Assembly (NCBI RefSeq): GCF_034421375.1
Contig: NZ_CP139779.1
Coordinates: forward strand, 1,488,001-1,552,000
Direction: 5' to 3'
Length of the DNA stretch: 64,000 bases
Source: Microbacterium invictum
GTDB lineage: Bacteria; Actinomycetota; Actinomycetes; Actinomycetales; Microbacteriaceae
The translations under genes were made by a program, and so were the position numbers. Of this stretch, positions 1 to 9,431 are shown piece after piece; the first letter of the stretch is position 1, and each line of letters opens with the position of its first letter. The notes below the pieces were generated by a model, which was given only the letters and a program-made list of their open reading frames with translations, made no database searches and was not told where the DNA came from.

Positions 1-1235
1 TTCGCACCATCCGGGACCGCTACCGCGTCCACGGGTTCGACGAGATCGAAACCCCGGTGATGGAGGATTACGACCGCCTCCACGCCGGCATCGGCGGCGA
101 CAACGAGAAGCTCGCCTACAACGTCCTCAAGCGCGGACTCGACGCCGATGCCATCCGCGCGGCCGCCGACGACCCGGCATCCCTGACGGATCTGGGCCTG
201 CGGTACGACCTCACCGTGCCGCTCGCGCGCTTCTACGCCAGTCACCGCGCTGAGCTGCCGAGCGTCTTCCGCGCGGTGCAGATCGCTCCGGTGTGGCGCG
301 CCGAGCGCCCCCAGAAGGGGCGGTACCGCCAGTTCCTGCAGTGCGACATCGACATCATCGGCGACGGCACGTCCCGTGCGGAGGCCGAGCTCGTCACGGC
401 CACCCTCGACACCCTCGATGCGCTGGGGCTCGAGGGCGGCGAGGTGCGGGTCGGCGACCGGCGACTGCTGGATGCGATGCTCGAGGCCTTCGGCTTCCCC
501 GCCGACGCCCGCCCCGGTGTGCTCATCACCCTCGACAAGCTCGACAAGGTCGGGCCCGAGGGTGTGACGGCGGAACTGCGCGAGCGCGGGGCCGACGAGA
601 CCGCGGTGATGGCGGTGGCGAGACACCTCGACAGGGCGGCGGCCGCGGCCTCCGGGTCCGGTCACGCGCTCACCATCGAGGGCATCCGCGCCGCCCTCCC
701 CGACGGCATGCCCGACGAGGTCGTGGCCCACCTCGCGGGGATCGGCGACGCCGTCGCCGCCGCACGCGGGCTGCGCGGGAGAGACGCCGAGATTCCGCTG
801 CGATTCGACCCGTTCCTCGTACGGGGGATGGGCTATTACACCGGAACGATCTTCGAGCTGGCGCACCCCTCGGTGTCGTACTCGCTGGGCGGCGGCGGCC
901 GCTACGACGGGATGATCGGGAGATTCCTCGGGCAGGACGTCCCCGCGGTGGGTTTCTCGCTCGGATTCGAGCGGCTCGTCGACCTTGTGCCGTCGGGCGA
1001 GGACACCGTCGCCGACGCGGTCGTGCTGGTGCACGATCGCGAGGCTTCCGTCGACGACCTGCTGGCTCTGAAGTCCGCGCTCGTGGGCCGCGGCGCACGC
1101 GTGCGCCTCGAGCAGCGGACGAAGAACCTCAAGGCCCTCCTCGAGCGCGCTCGCGCCGACGGTTTCACCGCTTTCGCGACGGTCGCACCAGGCGAGCGCG
1201 ACGCGGAGCGGCTCGAGGTCAAGTCGCTCGGCTGA
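1..1235 (+). CDS. hisS: Histidyl-tRNA synthetase, 5' truncated
   Basis: Charges tRNA-His with histidine in the cytoplasm. The reading frame is open from base 3, so the N-terminus lies outside the window. Visible class II landmarks are a motif 2 arginine region (RAERPQKGRYRQF), the two histidine-specific signatures (RGMGYYTGTIFE and LGGGGRYDGMI), a motif 3 segment (AVGFSLGFERL) and an anticodon-binding C-terminal domain of about 90 residues. The stop codon directly abuts the stop of the convergent permease gene, leaving no spacer for a dedicated terminator. Identification is secure; only the start is missing. Confidence 0.95.
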   Translation, partial: RTIRDRYRVHGFDEIETPVMEDYDRLHAGIGGDNEKLAYNVLKRGLDADAIRAAADDPASLTDLGLRYDLTVPLARFYASHRAELPSVFRAVQIAPVWRAERPQKGRYRQFLQCDIDIIGDGTSRAEAELVTATLDTLDALGLEGGEVRVGDRRLLDAMLEAFGFPADARPGVLITLDKLDKVGPEGVTAELRERGADETAVMAVARHLDRAAAAASGSGHALTIEGIRAALPDGMPDEVVAHLAGIGDAVAAARGLRGRDAEIPLRFDPFLVRGMGYYTGTIFELAHPSVSYSLGGGGRYDGMIGRFLGQDVPAVGFSLGFERLVDLVPSGEDTVADAVVLVHDREASVDDLLALKSALVGRGARVRLEQRTKNLKALLERARADGFTAFATVAPGERDAERLEVKSLG

Positions 1236-2498
1236 TCACCGCCGGCGGTTCCGGCGAAGCCGTGCGAAACGGTAGCCCAGCCCGATCGCGAGGACCGCGG
1301 CGCCCCCGATGACGCTCTGCCACGGCAGAGTCAGCGCGAGGACGACGCATCCGGCGGCGCCGAGGAGCGGGAGCCAGCGGGGGTAACGACGAGCGCTCCC
1401 CGTCTGCCGATGGGCCGCCAGGTTCGCCACCAGGTAGTAGGTGAGCACCCCGAACGAGGAGAAGCCGATCGCGCTGCGGAGGTCGGTGAACGCCACCAGA
1501 AGCGTCACGGCGACCACGATCAGCACCTCGGCGCGGTGGGGTACCCGCCACCGCGGATGCACCGCCGAGAGGAAGGCGGGCAGGTCGCGCTCGCGCGCCA
1601 TGGCCAGGGTCGTCCGCCCGACGCCGGCGATGAGAGCCAGGAGGGCCCCGAGCGCGGCGGCCGCGGCGCCGATCCGGACCACGGGGTCGACCCACGCCCA
1701 CCCCGCGGTCGCAGCCGCCGCGGCGACGGGATCGGAGGACGCCGCGGTGGCTTCCGGGCCGAGGGCGGCGAGAATCGCGACCGCAACGACGGCGTAGACC
1801 ACCACGACGATGAGGAACGCCAGGGTGATCGCCCGCGGGATGACACGCGCGGGGTCGCGCACCTCCTCTCCCATGGTGGCGATGCGGGCGTAGCCGGCGA
1901 AGGCGAAGAACAGCAGGCCCGCGGACTGGAGAATGCCGTAGGGGCCTCCGACGAACAGGTCCGCCGCGGTCACCGAGAGGGCCGCGGACGCGCCCGCGGC
2001 TCCGGCGCCGGCGGCGATCACCGCGACGGCCAGGCACAGCAGGACGACCGTGACGATGATGCGCGTCAGCTGCGCGGTCCGCGTGATGCCGAACCAGTTG
2101 ACCGCTCCGAGGCTGACGACGGCGGCGATAGCCAGGGGGCGCTCCCACCCGTCCGGCGCGGCGTAGGCGGCGAAGGTGAGGGCCATGGCCGCGCAGCTGG
2201 CGGTCTTGCCCACGACGAAGCCCCAGCCCGCGAGGAACCCCCACCACGGGCCCAGTTCCGCACGCCCGTAGACGTAGGTTCCGCCGGAGGTCGGATAGAC
2301 CGCGGCGAGCTGGGCGGAGGACGTCGCGTTGGCGTAGGCCACGATGCCGGCCAGCACGAGACCGAGGAGAAGACCCACCCCGGCGGCCTGCGCCGCCGGG
2401 GCGAAGGCGGAGAAGACACCGGCGCCGAGCATCGCGCCCAGCCCGATGAACACCGCGTCGCCCAGGCCCAGTCGTCGAGCGAGGGAGGGGGAGGCCAT
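1236..2498 (-). CDS. APC-family amino acid permease
   Basis: Predicted cytoplasmic-membrane amino acid transporter of the amino acid-polyamine-organocation superfamily, 420 residues with about 12 hydrophobic segments. The N-terminus carries the family's first-helix glycine-rich signature (GLGAMLGAGVFSAFAP), and a GGTYVYGRAELGP segment follows in the helix 2-3 region. I start it at the ATG at 2498 and not the GTG nine bases upstream, because a TAGGGT -10 hexamer overlaps that GTG and ends 7 nt before the ATG. It runs convergently into hisS. Substrate cannot be read from sequence; YhdG- or CAT-like permeases are the nearest guess. Confidence 0.85.
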   Translation of the reverse strand: MASPSLARRLGLGDAVFIGLGAMLGAGVFSAFAPAAQAAGVGLLLGLVLAGIVAYANATSSAQLAAVYPTSGGTYVYGRAELGPWWGFLAGWGFVVGKTASCAAMALTFAAYAAPDGWERPLAIAAVVSLGAVNWFGITRTAQLTRIIVTVVLLCLAVAVIAAGAGAAGASAALSVTAADLFVGGPYGILQSAGLLFFAFAGYARIATMGEEVRDPARVIPRAITLAFLIVVVVYAVVAVAILAALGPEATAASSDPVAAAAATAGWAWVDPVVRIGAAAAALGALLALIAGVGRTTLAMARERDLPAFLSAVHPRWRVPHRAEVLIVVAVTLLVAFTDLRSAIGFSSFGVLTYYLVANLAAHRQTGSARRYPRWLPLLGAAGCVVLALTLPWQSVIGGAAVLAIGLGYRFARLRRNRRR

Positions 2499-2505
2499 GA
2501 GCGGC

Positions 2506-2511
2506 ACCCTA
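2506..2511 (-). promoter_or_regulatory. -10 TAGGGT of the permease gene
   Basis: TAGGGT on the minus strand ends 7 nt before the ATG at 2498, predicting a transcript that starts at or next to the start codon. It overlaps the alternative GTG start at 2507. Confidence 0.55.
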
Positions 2512-2582
2512 CTGAACCCCGGAGACCGAGGCCGTCACCCTCGCGTCGCCATCCGTTCACCGAATCACCGTGCAATGAGCTC

Positions 2583-3410
2583 ATGCGGTCTTCGCCCAGA
2601 CCCCGTCGCCGCTCGTCCCGAGGTCCCGCTGTCACCGTCGCCTCCGTCCTCGGCGCCACGGCCGCGGTCGTCGTCGCCGTGGGCGTCGGGGTGCCCCGCG
2701 CCCTTCGCCGGCAGGCGGCGATCGCCCGCCGGCGGATCGGAAAGCCCCTCGGAGAGCAGGCGCGCGACGCCGACCGCGTCTGGAGACGCCGCCTGGAGGG
2801 CGATCCGATCGAGCTGGTGATCCTCGGCGACTCGATCGCGGCGGGGCTAGGCGCCGATCGACCGAAGGAGACGCTGGGGGCCCGAGTGGCGAAGGGGGTG
2901 GGAGCGGCGGCCAGACGCCCGGTGCGGCTTCGATCCGTCGCGGTCGTCGGCTCCGAGTCATCCGCCCTCCCCGCGCAGATCGAGCGGATCCCGTCTGATC
3001 TGCGCCCGGATCTCGCGGTCATCATCGTCGGCGGCAACGACGTCACCCACCGGGTGCCCCTCGACGTGTCGCTCAGGCACCTCCGCGACGCCGTGCGGGT
3101 CCTGCGCGCCCGCGGCGCGCGCGTGGTGGTGGGCACCTGCCCCGACCTCGGCGCGCTCCGGCCGGTTCCGCAGCCCCTGCGCGTCCTGGCCTCGCGGCTG
3201 TCGCGTCAGCTCGCGGCCGGGCAGGCGCGGGTCGCGCGGGAGGAGGGCGCGCATGCCGTGTCGCTGAGGGCGGCCGTCGGTCGTTCCTTCGCCCGAGAGC
3301 CCGAGACGATGTTCAGTGTCGACCGGTTCCACCCGAGTGCGCTGGGGTACCGGCGCACGGCGGAGGCGCTGATTCCGGCACTCGTGACCGAATGGCGGGC
3401 TCGTCCTTGA
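2583..3410 (+). CDS. Membrane-anchored SGNH/GDSL hydrolase
   Basis: Putative esterase or lipase of the SGNH fold, 275 residues. A basic N-terminus and one hydrophobic helix (about residues 15-37) suggest membrane anchoring with the catalytic domain outside. Catalytic blocks are in order: block I LGDSIAAG with nucleophile Ser84, block III GGND at 150-153, and block V DRFHP with Asp247 and His250. The open frame extends far upstream, but that part is antisense to the permease gene; the ATG at 2583 is the first plausible start. Its 3' end may be translationally coupled to the following methyltransferase. Substrate unknown. Confidence 0.8.
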   Translation: MRSSPRPRRRSSRGPAVTVASVLGATAAVVVAVGVGVPRALRRQAAIARRRIGKPLGEQARDADRVWRRRLEGDPIELVILGDSIAAGLGADRPKETLGARVAKGVGAAARRPVRLRSVAVVGSESSALPAQIERIPSDLRPDLAVIIVGGNDVTHRVPLDVSLRHLRDAVRVLRARGARVVVGTCPDLGALRPVPQPLRVLASRLSRQLAAGQARVAREEGAHAVSLRAAVGRSFAREPETMFSVDRFHPSALGYRRTAEALIPALVTEWRARP

Positions 3411-3442
3411 CGCGCGGGGCGGAGCACTTGTTGGCTGAGGGC

Positions 3443-4111
3443 ATGACCCTGCCGACTCCCGACGCGTGGTCGCGCGTCGACCGCTATCTGACCGGCGCCC
3501 TCGTGGGCGACGACGCCGCGCTCCGCGAGGCGGTGGCCGACCAGCGGGCAGCCGGCCTCCCGGCCATCGAGGTGGCGCCGCTGACCGGGAAGTTCCTCCA
3601 CCTCATGGTGCGGATGACCGGCGCCCGACGGGTGCTGGAGATCGGGACGCTCGGCGGGTATTCGTCGATCTGGATGGCGCGGGCTCTGCCGGAGGGCGGG
3701 ACCGTCGTCACCGTCGAGGCCGAGCCCCGCAACGCCGCCGTCGCACGGACGAACCTCGCCCGTGCCGGAGTGGGGGAGCGGGTGAGCATCAGGGAGGGGC
3801 GCGGCTCGGAGGTGCTGCCGGAACTCGTCGGCGAGGAGCCGTTCGACCTGGTGTTCATCGATGCCGACAAGGAGTCCAACACCGTGTACCTCGACTGGGC
3901 GGCGCGGCTCGGGCGCGCCGGCACCGTTGTGATCGTCGACAACGTCGTGCGGGCCGGCGAGGTGGCCAACCCCGCCAGCGAGAGCCTGCAGGTGCACGGC
4001 GTCCGCCGAGGTCTGGAGATGCTCGCTCGCGATCCGCGCTTCGACGCCACCGCGCTGCAGACCCTCGACGCCAAGGGGTGGGACGGGCTGGCGCTGGCCG
4101 TGGTGGTGTGA
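3443..4111 (+). CDS. SAM-dependent O-methyltransferase, family 3
   Basis: Small-molecule O-methyltransferase of the catechol/caffeoyl-CoA type (Methyltransf_3), 222 residues. The SAM-binding motif I (VLEIGTLGGYS, about residues 64-74) and the metal/substrate loop FIDADKES are clear. An in-frame ATG at 3392 overlapping the upstream hydrolase is possible, but the ATG at 3443 has a GAGG just upstream and matches the usual N-terminus (MTLPTPDAWSRVDRYL). Actinobacterial members are often annotated as general O-methyltransferases; the natural substrate is not predictable. It lies 89 bp upstream of eno with an independent promoter between them. Confidence 0.85.
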   Translation: MTLPTPDAWSRVDRYLTGALVGDDAALREAVADQRAAGLPAIEVAPLTGKFLHLMVRMTGARRVLEIGTLGGYSSIWMARALPEGGTVVTVEAEPRNAAVARTNLARAGVGERVSIREGRGSEVLPELVGEEPFDLVFIDADKESNTVYLDWAARLGRAGTVVIVDNVVRAGEVANPASESLQVHGVRRGLEMLARDPRFDATALQTLDAKGWDGLALAVVV

Positions 4112-4122
4112 ACGCGCATCAC

Positions 4123-5481
<1,359 letters not shown>

Positions 5482-5512
5482 CGCGCGTCCGATCGTCGAC
5501 GAAGGGGGAGCC

Positions 5513-6022
5513 GTGACCACCGGATCGGCTCCCCCTTCGCCGTCCTCGACGCGCGGGCGCCGTCGTCCCGGAGGCCGCTCCGGCGGCGGCCGTGTCGACG
5601 TGCGCGGCTGGCTCGGCGGCATCCGCCTCTCGGGGTTCATGGTGATCATGCTGGGCCTGGTCGTCCTCGCCGCCTTCGTGCTGGTTCCCACGGTCGGGAC
5701 CTACCTCGATCAGCGTCAGCAGATCGCCGCCCTGGAGCGGTCGGTGGAGCTGACCCGGGAGCAGATCGACGAGCTCGAGTCCGAACGCGAGCGGTGGAGC
5801 GACCCCGCCTACATCACCACCGAAGCCCGCGAGCGGCTCTATTACGTGCGTCCCGGAGAAGTGGTGTATCTGATCGACAATGACCTGCCGCCCGAGGACG
5901 TCCCCCGTGAGCAGGGCGCCGTCAGCGACGAGGTCGAGCGCACCCGCACCGACTGGATGTCGCAGCTGCTGCGCTCGGTCACCGAGGCCGGTCTCGCCAC
6001 CAGCGTCACCGACCCCGGGTAG
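5513..6022 (+). CDS. FtsB/DivIC-like septum formation initiator
   Basis: Small bitopic divisome protein, 169 residues. A basic, Ser/Gly/Arg-rich cytoplasmic tail (about 1-35) is followed by one transmembrane helix (about 38-60) and a coiled coil rich in Gln, Glu and Leu (about 63-92), then the family's PAYITTEARERLYYVRPGE segment. The GTG start follows GAAGGGGGAG. The position directly after eno, 31 bp away with no promoter seen, matches the ftsB-like gene of other actinobacteria and suggests cotranscription. FtsB and DivIC cannot be told apart by sequence alone. Confidence 0.85.
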   Translation: MTTGSAPPSPSSTRGRRRPGGRSGGGRVDVRGWLGGIRLSGFMVIMLGLVVLAAFVLVPTVGTYLDQRQQIAALERSVELTREQIDELESERERWSDPAYITTEARERLYYVRPGEVVYLIDNDLPPEDVPREQGAVSDEVERTRTDWMSQLLRSVTEAGLATSVTDPG

Positions 6023-6025
6023 CCT
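6020..6025 (+). promoter_or_regulatory. -10 TAGCCT of the DUF501 gene
   Basis: TAGCCT overlaps the stop codon of the FtsB-like gene and ends 6 nt before the GTG at 6032, predicting an internal, leaderless transcript. Confidence 0.5.
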
Positions 6026-6031
6026 GTCGGG

Positions 6032-6547
6032 GTGACGAGGCCCCCGTTTCCCCCGGTGAGCGACGCCGACCTGACCGTGGTCCGGCGCCAGCTCGGGCGT
6101 CCGGCCCGCGGCGTCCTGGGCATCGCCGCGCGATGCGTGTGCGGCAATCCCACCGTCGTCGCCACCGCGCCCCGGCTCCCCGACGGCACGCCCTTCCCGA
6201 CCTTCTACTACCTGACCCACCCGGCGGCGACCGCGGCCATGTCGGCGCTGGAGGCCGGGCACGTCATGCCCGAGCTCCTTGCCGAGACACAGGCCGATCC
6301 CGACCGGATGGCGGCGTACCGGCGTGCCCACGAGGAGTACCTCGCCGATCGCGCGCAGTTCGGCGAGGTCGTCGAGATCGCCGGGATCTCTGCGGGAGGC
6401 ATGCCCACGCGGGTGAAGTGCCTGCATGCGCTGGCAGCGCACGCGCTGGCCGCCGGCCCCGGCGTCAATCCGGTGGGCGATGCCGCACTCGCGCGATCGA
6501 CGTGGTCACCCGATGTGTGCGCGTGCGCCCCGGAGGAGAGCGGATGA
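6032..6547 (+). CDS. DUF501 family protein
   Basis: Conserved actinobacterial protein of unknown function, 171 residues. Family marks are the RCVCGNP cysteine motif, the FPTFYYLTHP block and GGMPTRVKCLHALAAHALA near the C-terminus. Invariant Cys and His residues suggest metal binding, which is an inference. The usual neighbour after DUF501 in actinobacteria is a Ppx/GppA exopolyphosphatase; here it is a subtilase whose ATG overlaps this stop by 4 bp, so the two are likely cotranslated. Confidence 0.85.
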   Translation: MTRPPFPPVSDADLTVVRRQLGRPARGVLGIAARCVCGNPTVVATAPRLPDGTPFPTFYYLTHPAATAAMSALEAGHVMPELLAETQADPDRMAAYRRAHEEYLADRAQFGEVVEIAGISAGGMPTRVKCLHALAAHALAAGPGVNPVGDAALARSTWSPDVCACAPEESG

Positions 6548-7839
6548 CCCGGCGCGGCTGCGCGGCGACGATCGGCGTCCTCGTCGCGGCGCTCCTCGGG
6601 GGGCTGGTCGCCCCCGCGGCGGCCGTCGCGTCGCCGACGCCCGATGCCGCGGCCGCTGATCCCGTGCGGGCGGCGGAGTACTGGCTCGACGACTACGGCA
6701 TCCGCGACGCGTGGCGCACCACGCGCGGAGAGGGCGTGCGCATCGCGGTCATCGACACCGGCATCGGCCGCGGTCCGGTCGAGTTCGCCGGTGCCGTCGT
6801 CGGCGGCACCGACGTGTCCGACATCGGCGCGCCCGACGGCCGGCTTCCCGTCGGCGCCATCGACGGCAATCACGGCAGCTGGGTCGCCTCGCTCGCCGCG
6901 GCGCGCGGCACGGGTCCCGACACGGGCATGATCGGTGTCGCCCCGGCGGCGGAACTGCTCTCGGTGTCGATCGGGGTGGGCAACTCCTCTCCGGTGCCCT
7001 TCGCCGAGCAGATCGCCGAAGCCGTCCGGTGGTCGGTCGACAACGGCGCCGACATCATCAACCTCTCCCTCACGACGAACACCCCCGACTGGGATCGCAG
7101 CTGGGACGACGCGTTCCTCTACGCCTTCGACAACGACGTGGTCGTGGTGGTCGCCGCCGGCAACCGGGGGACCGGCACGACACGGGTCGGAGCGCCGGCC
7201 ACCATTCCCGGGGTCCTCGCCGTGGGCGGCGTCGACCCGGAGGGTCGTGCGAGCGTCGAAGCGTCCACCCAGGGCATCACGATCGGAGTGGCCGCGCCGA
7301 GCGAGAACCTCCTCGGCGTCTCCGCCGACGGCCGGGTGGTGTCGTGGAACGGCACCAGCGGGGCCGCGCCCATCGTCGCCGGGGTCGCCGCGCTGGTGCG
7401 CTCGGCGTACCCCGAGCTCGACGCGGCCAACGTCATCAACCGCATCATCGCCACGGCGCGCCCGGTGCCGGGGGTCGCGGTGCCCGATCCGCTGTACGGC
7501 TACGGCCTCATCGACGCCTCGGCGGCGCTCTCGGCGACGGTGCCCGAGGTGACGCAGAATCCGCTCGGCGACCTCGCGGAATGGGTGCGGCTCTACCGCC
7601 GGGCCGAGAGCACGAGCGCGCCCGAGCCGCAGCCCACGCCGAGCACCGTGGAGGTGCCGGCGTTGCCGCCGGCCGACGCCGCGGGCCCTCCCGGATCGCC
7701 GTTCCTGCCGACGGCGCAGACCCTGCTGTACGGCACCCTGCCGCTCGGGGCCCTGACCGTCGGGGCTATACTGGTGGCGCTCGGCGTCACTGCTGCTGTC
7801 CGACGCGTCCGATTGGCGTCCCGCACGCCGAGCCGTTGA
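6544..7839 (+). CDS. Membrane-anchored subtilisin-like serine protease
   Basis: Secreted S8 peptidase, 431 residues. A signal peptide (about 1-30, ending AAAVASP) precedes a subtilase domain with the triad Asp71 (VIDTG), His110 (GNHGSW) and Ser272 (GTSGAAPIVAG). A Pro/Thr/Ser-rich linker and one C-terminal transmembrane helix (about 395-418) with a basic tail follow. This architecture matches mycosins (MycP), but no ESX secretion genes are in the window, so a free-standing mycosin-like protease is the safer call. The start overlaps the DUF501 stop. Confidence 0.85.
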   Translation: MTRRGCAATIGVLVAALLGGLVAPAAAVASPTPDAAAADPVRAAEYWLDDYGIRDAWRTTRGEGVRIAVIDTGIGRGPVEFAGAVVGGTDVSDIGAPDGRLPVGAIDGNHGSWVASLAAARGTGPDTGMIGVAPAAELLSVSIGVGNSSPVPFAEQIAEAVRWSVDNGADIINLSLTTNTPDWDRSWDDAFLYAFDNDVVVVVAAGNRGTGTTRVGAPATIPGVLAVGGVDPEGRASVEASTQGITIGVAAPSENLLGVSADGRVVSWNGTSGAAPIVAGVAALVRSAYPELDAANVINRIIATARPVPGVAVPDPLYGYGLIDASAALSATVPEVTQNPLGDLAEWVRLYRRAESTSAPEPQPTPSTVEVPALPPADAAGPPGSPFLPTAQTLLYGTLPLGALTVGAILVALGVTAAVRRVRLASRTPSR

Positions 7840-7860
7840 TCTAGGGGAGTACTCCACATC

Positions 7861-9285
7861 GTGACCCACACCGCGCACAGGATCCTCATTGTCGGTGGCG
7901 GATACGCAGGCTTCTACACGGCGTGGAAGCTCGAGAAGCGTCTGCGCCGCGGCGAGGCCGAGGTGACGATCGTCGATCCGCTCGCCTACATGACCTATCA
8001 GCCGTTCCTGCCCGAGGTGGCCGCCGGCTCGATCGAGGCTCGGCATTCGGTGGTCCCCCTGCGACGACACCTGAAGCGCACCCGGATCGTCGCGGCGAAG
8101 GTCACCGGAATCGATCACGCCCACAAGACGGCGACGATCACGCCGATCGCCGGTGAGCCGTATCAGCAGGAGTACGACCAGATCGTCGTCACCGCGGGCG
8201 CGGTCTCACGCACCTTCCCGATTCCGGGCATCGCCGACAACGCGATCGGGCTGAAGACGATCGAAGAGGCCGTCGCGATCCGCGACCGCCTGCTGACGAA
8301 CTTCGACAAGGCCGCCGCCCTGCCGCCCGGCCCCGAGCGCGAGCGCCTGCTCACGGTCGTGGTGGTCGGCGGTGGGTTCGCGGGCATCGAGGTCTTCGCC
8401 GAGCTGCGCTCGTTCGCGTCGTCGCTCGTGGCGAAGTACCCCGAGCTGACCTTCGACGAGACCCACTTCCACCTCATCGAAGCGATGGGCCGCATCATGC
8501 CCGAGGTGTCGCTGAAGACCAGCGAGTGGGTGCTGAAGGACCTGGCCAAGCGCGGAGCCTTCGTCCACCTCGACACCCAGGTCACGAGCGCCGTCGACGG
8601 CGATGTGGAACTGTCCACCGGAGAGGTCATCCCCGCCGACCTCATCGTCTGGACGGCCGGTGTCATGGCCAACCCGACCGTCGTACGCGGTGGCGATCTG
8701 CCGGTCGAGGAGCGCGGTCGCATCCGCACCCGCGCCGACCTGCGCGTCGGCACGGACGACGAGATCGTCGAGGGCGCCTGGGCGGCGGGCGACGTCGCGG
8801 CGGTCCCCGACCTCTCCGGTGGCGGCGTCGGCGGCTACTGCGTGCCGAACGCCCAGCACGCCGTTCGGCAGGGCAAGCTCCTGGCCAAGAACATCGTCGC
8901 GGTGCTCCGCGGTGAGAATCCCGTCGACTATCTCCACAAGAACCTCGGAGCCGTCGCAGGTCTCGGCCTCTACAACGGCGCATTCCAGTCGGGCAACATC
9001 GCCATCAAGGGCTTCCTCGCCTGGCTCGCCCACCGCGGTTACCATGGCCTCGCCATGCCGACCTGGGAGCGCAAGCTGCGCGTCGTCGCCGGCTGGCTCG
9101 GCAACGTCGTCCTGGGTCGTGACATGGCCAATCTCGAAGCGGTCCAGCACCCGCGCGCGGCATTCGAGGAGTTCGCTGCGCGCCCCCGGCCGGCTCAGCC
9201 CGCGGTGACACCGCCGCAGGCGCCCCGCGACGCGGGCGCTGCTGCCGACGCACCCGAGAAGTCGCGGGTCGCCGCCGGACGCTGA
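7861..9285 (+). CDS. ndh: Type II NADH dehydrogenase (NDH-2)
   Basis: Non-proton-pumping NADH:quinone oxidoreductase at the inner face of the membrane, 474 residues. Two Rossmann dinucleotide-binding motifs are visible: FAD near the N-terminus (ILIVGGGYAGFYTAWKL) and NADH near residue 163 (VVVVGGGFAGIEVF). The C-terminal region contains the amphipathic membrane-attachment segment (about 380-420) and ends in a Pro/Ala-rich tail. A GTG start with GGGGAG about 10 nt upstream is used. The tRNA gene begins 29 bp downstream. Confidence 0.92.
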   Translation: MTHTAHRILIVGGGYAGFYTAWKLEKRLRRGEAEVTIVDPLAYMTYQPFLPEVAAGSIEARHSVVPLRRHLKRTRIVAAKVTGIDHAHKTATITPIAGEPYQQEYDQIVVTAGAVSRTFPIPGIADNAIGLKTIEEAVAIRDRLLTNFDKAAALPPGPERERLLTVVVVGGGFAGIEVFAELRSFASSLVAKYPELTFDETHFHLIEAMGRIMPEVSLKTSEWVLKDLAKRGAFVHLDTQVTSAVDGDVELSTGEVIPADLIVWTAGVMANPTVVRGGDLPVEERGRIRTRADLRVGTDDEIVEGAWAAGDVAAVPDLSGGGVGGYCVPNAQHAVRQGKLLAKNIVAVLRGENPVDYLHKNLGAVAGLGLYNGAFQSGNIAIKGFLAWLAHRGYHGLAMPTWERKLRVVAGWLGNVVLGRDMANLEAVQHPRAAFEEFAARPRPAQPAVTPPQAPRDAGAAADAPEKSRVAAGR

Positions 9286-9314
9286 CGCTAAGGTGACGGG
9301 TGTCGGACGACGGC

Positions 9315-9387
9315 GCCCCCGTAGCCCAATGGCAGAGGCAGGCGACTTAAAATCGCTTCAGTGTGGGTTCGAGTCCCACCGGGGGTA
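9315..9387 (+). tRNA. tRNA with UAA anticodon (Leu), short variable loop
   Basis: A 73-nt cloverleaf is readable: a 7-bp acceptor stem (GCCCCCG/CGGGGGT, with a G-U first pair), a D arm, an anticodon stem GGCGA/TCGCT, loop CTTAAAA, and a T arm GTGGG-TTCGAGT-CCCAC. The anticodon TAA (9348-9350) reads the leucine codon UUA. The variable region is only 5 nt (TCAGT), whereas bacterial tRNA-Leu normally has a long variable arm. CCA is not encoded; the discriminator is A. The fold is convincing; the amino acid identity is less certain. Confidence 0.85.
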
Positions 9388-9431
9388 CGGATCTGCGTGG
9401 AGATCGACCCGCGGCGGGCCATGATGATTCG

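Noticed and set aside
1410..2582. Plus-strand open frame fused to the SGNH hydrolase giving a 666-residue protein
   Set aside because: The added part is antisense to the permease gene, rich in Arg/Gly/His as expected of a GC-rich shadow frame, and the hydrolase has its own ATG.
6544..7839. Evidence for an ESX/type VII secretion locus
   Set aside because: Only a mycosin-like protease is present; no EccC ATPase, EccB/D/E or WXG100 genes occur in the window.
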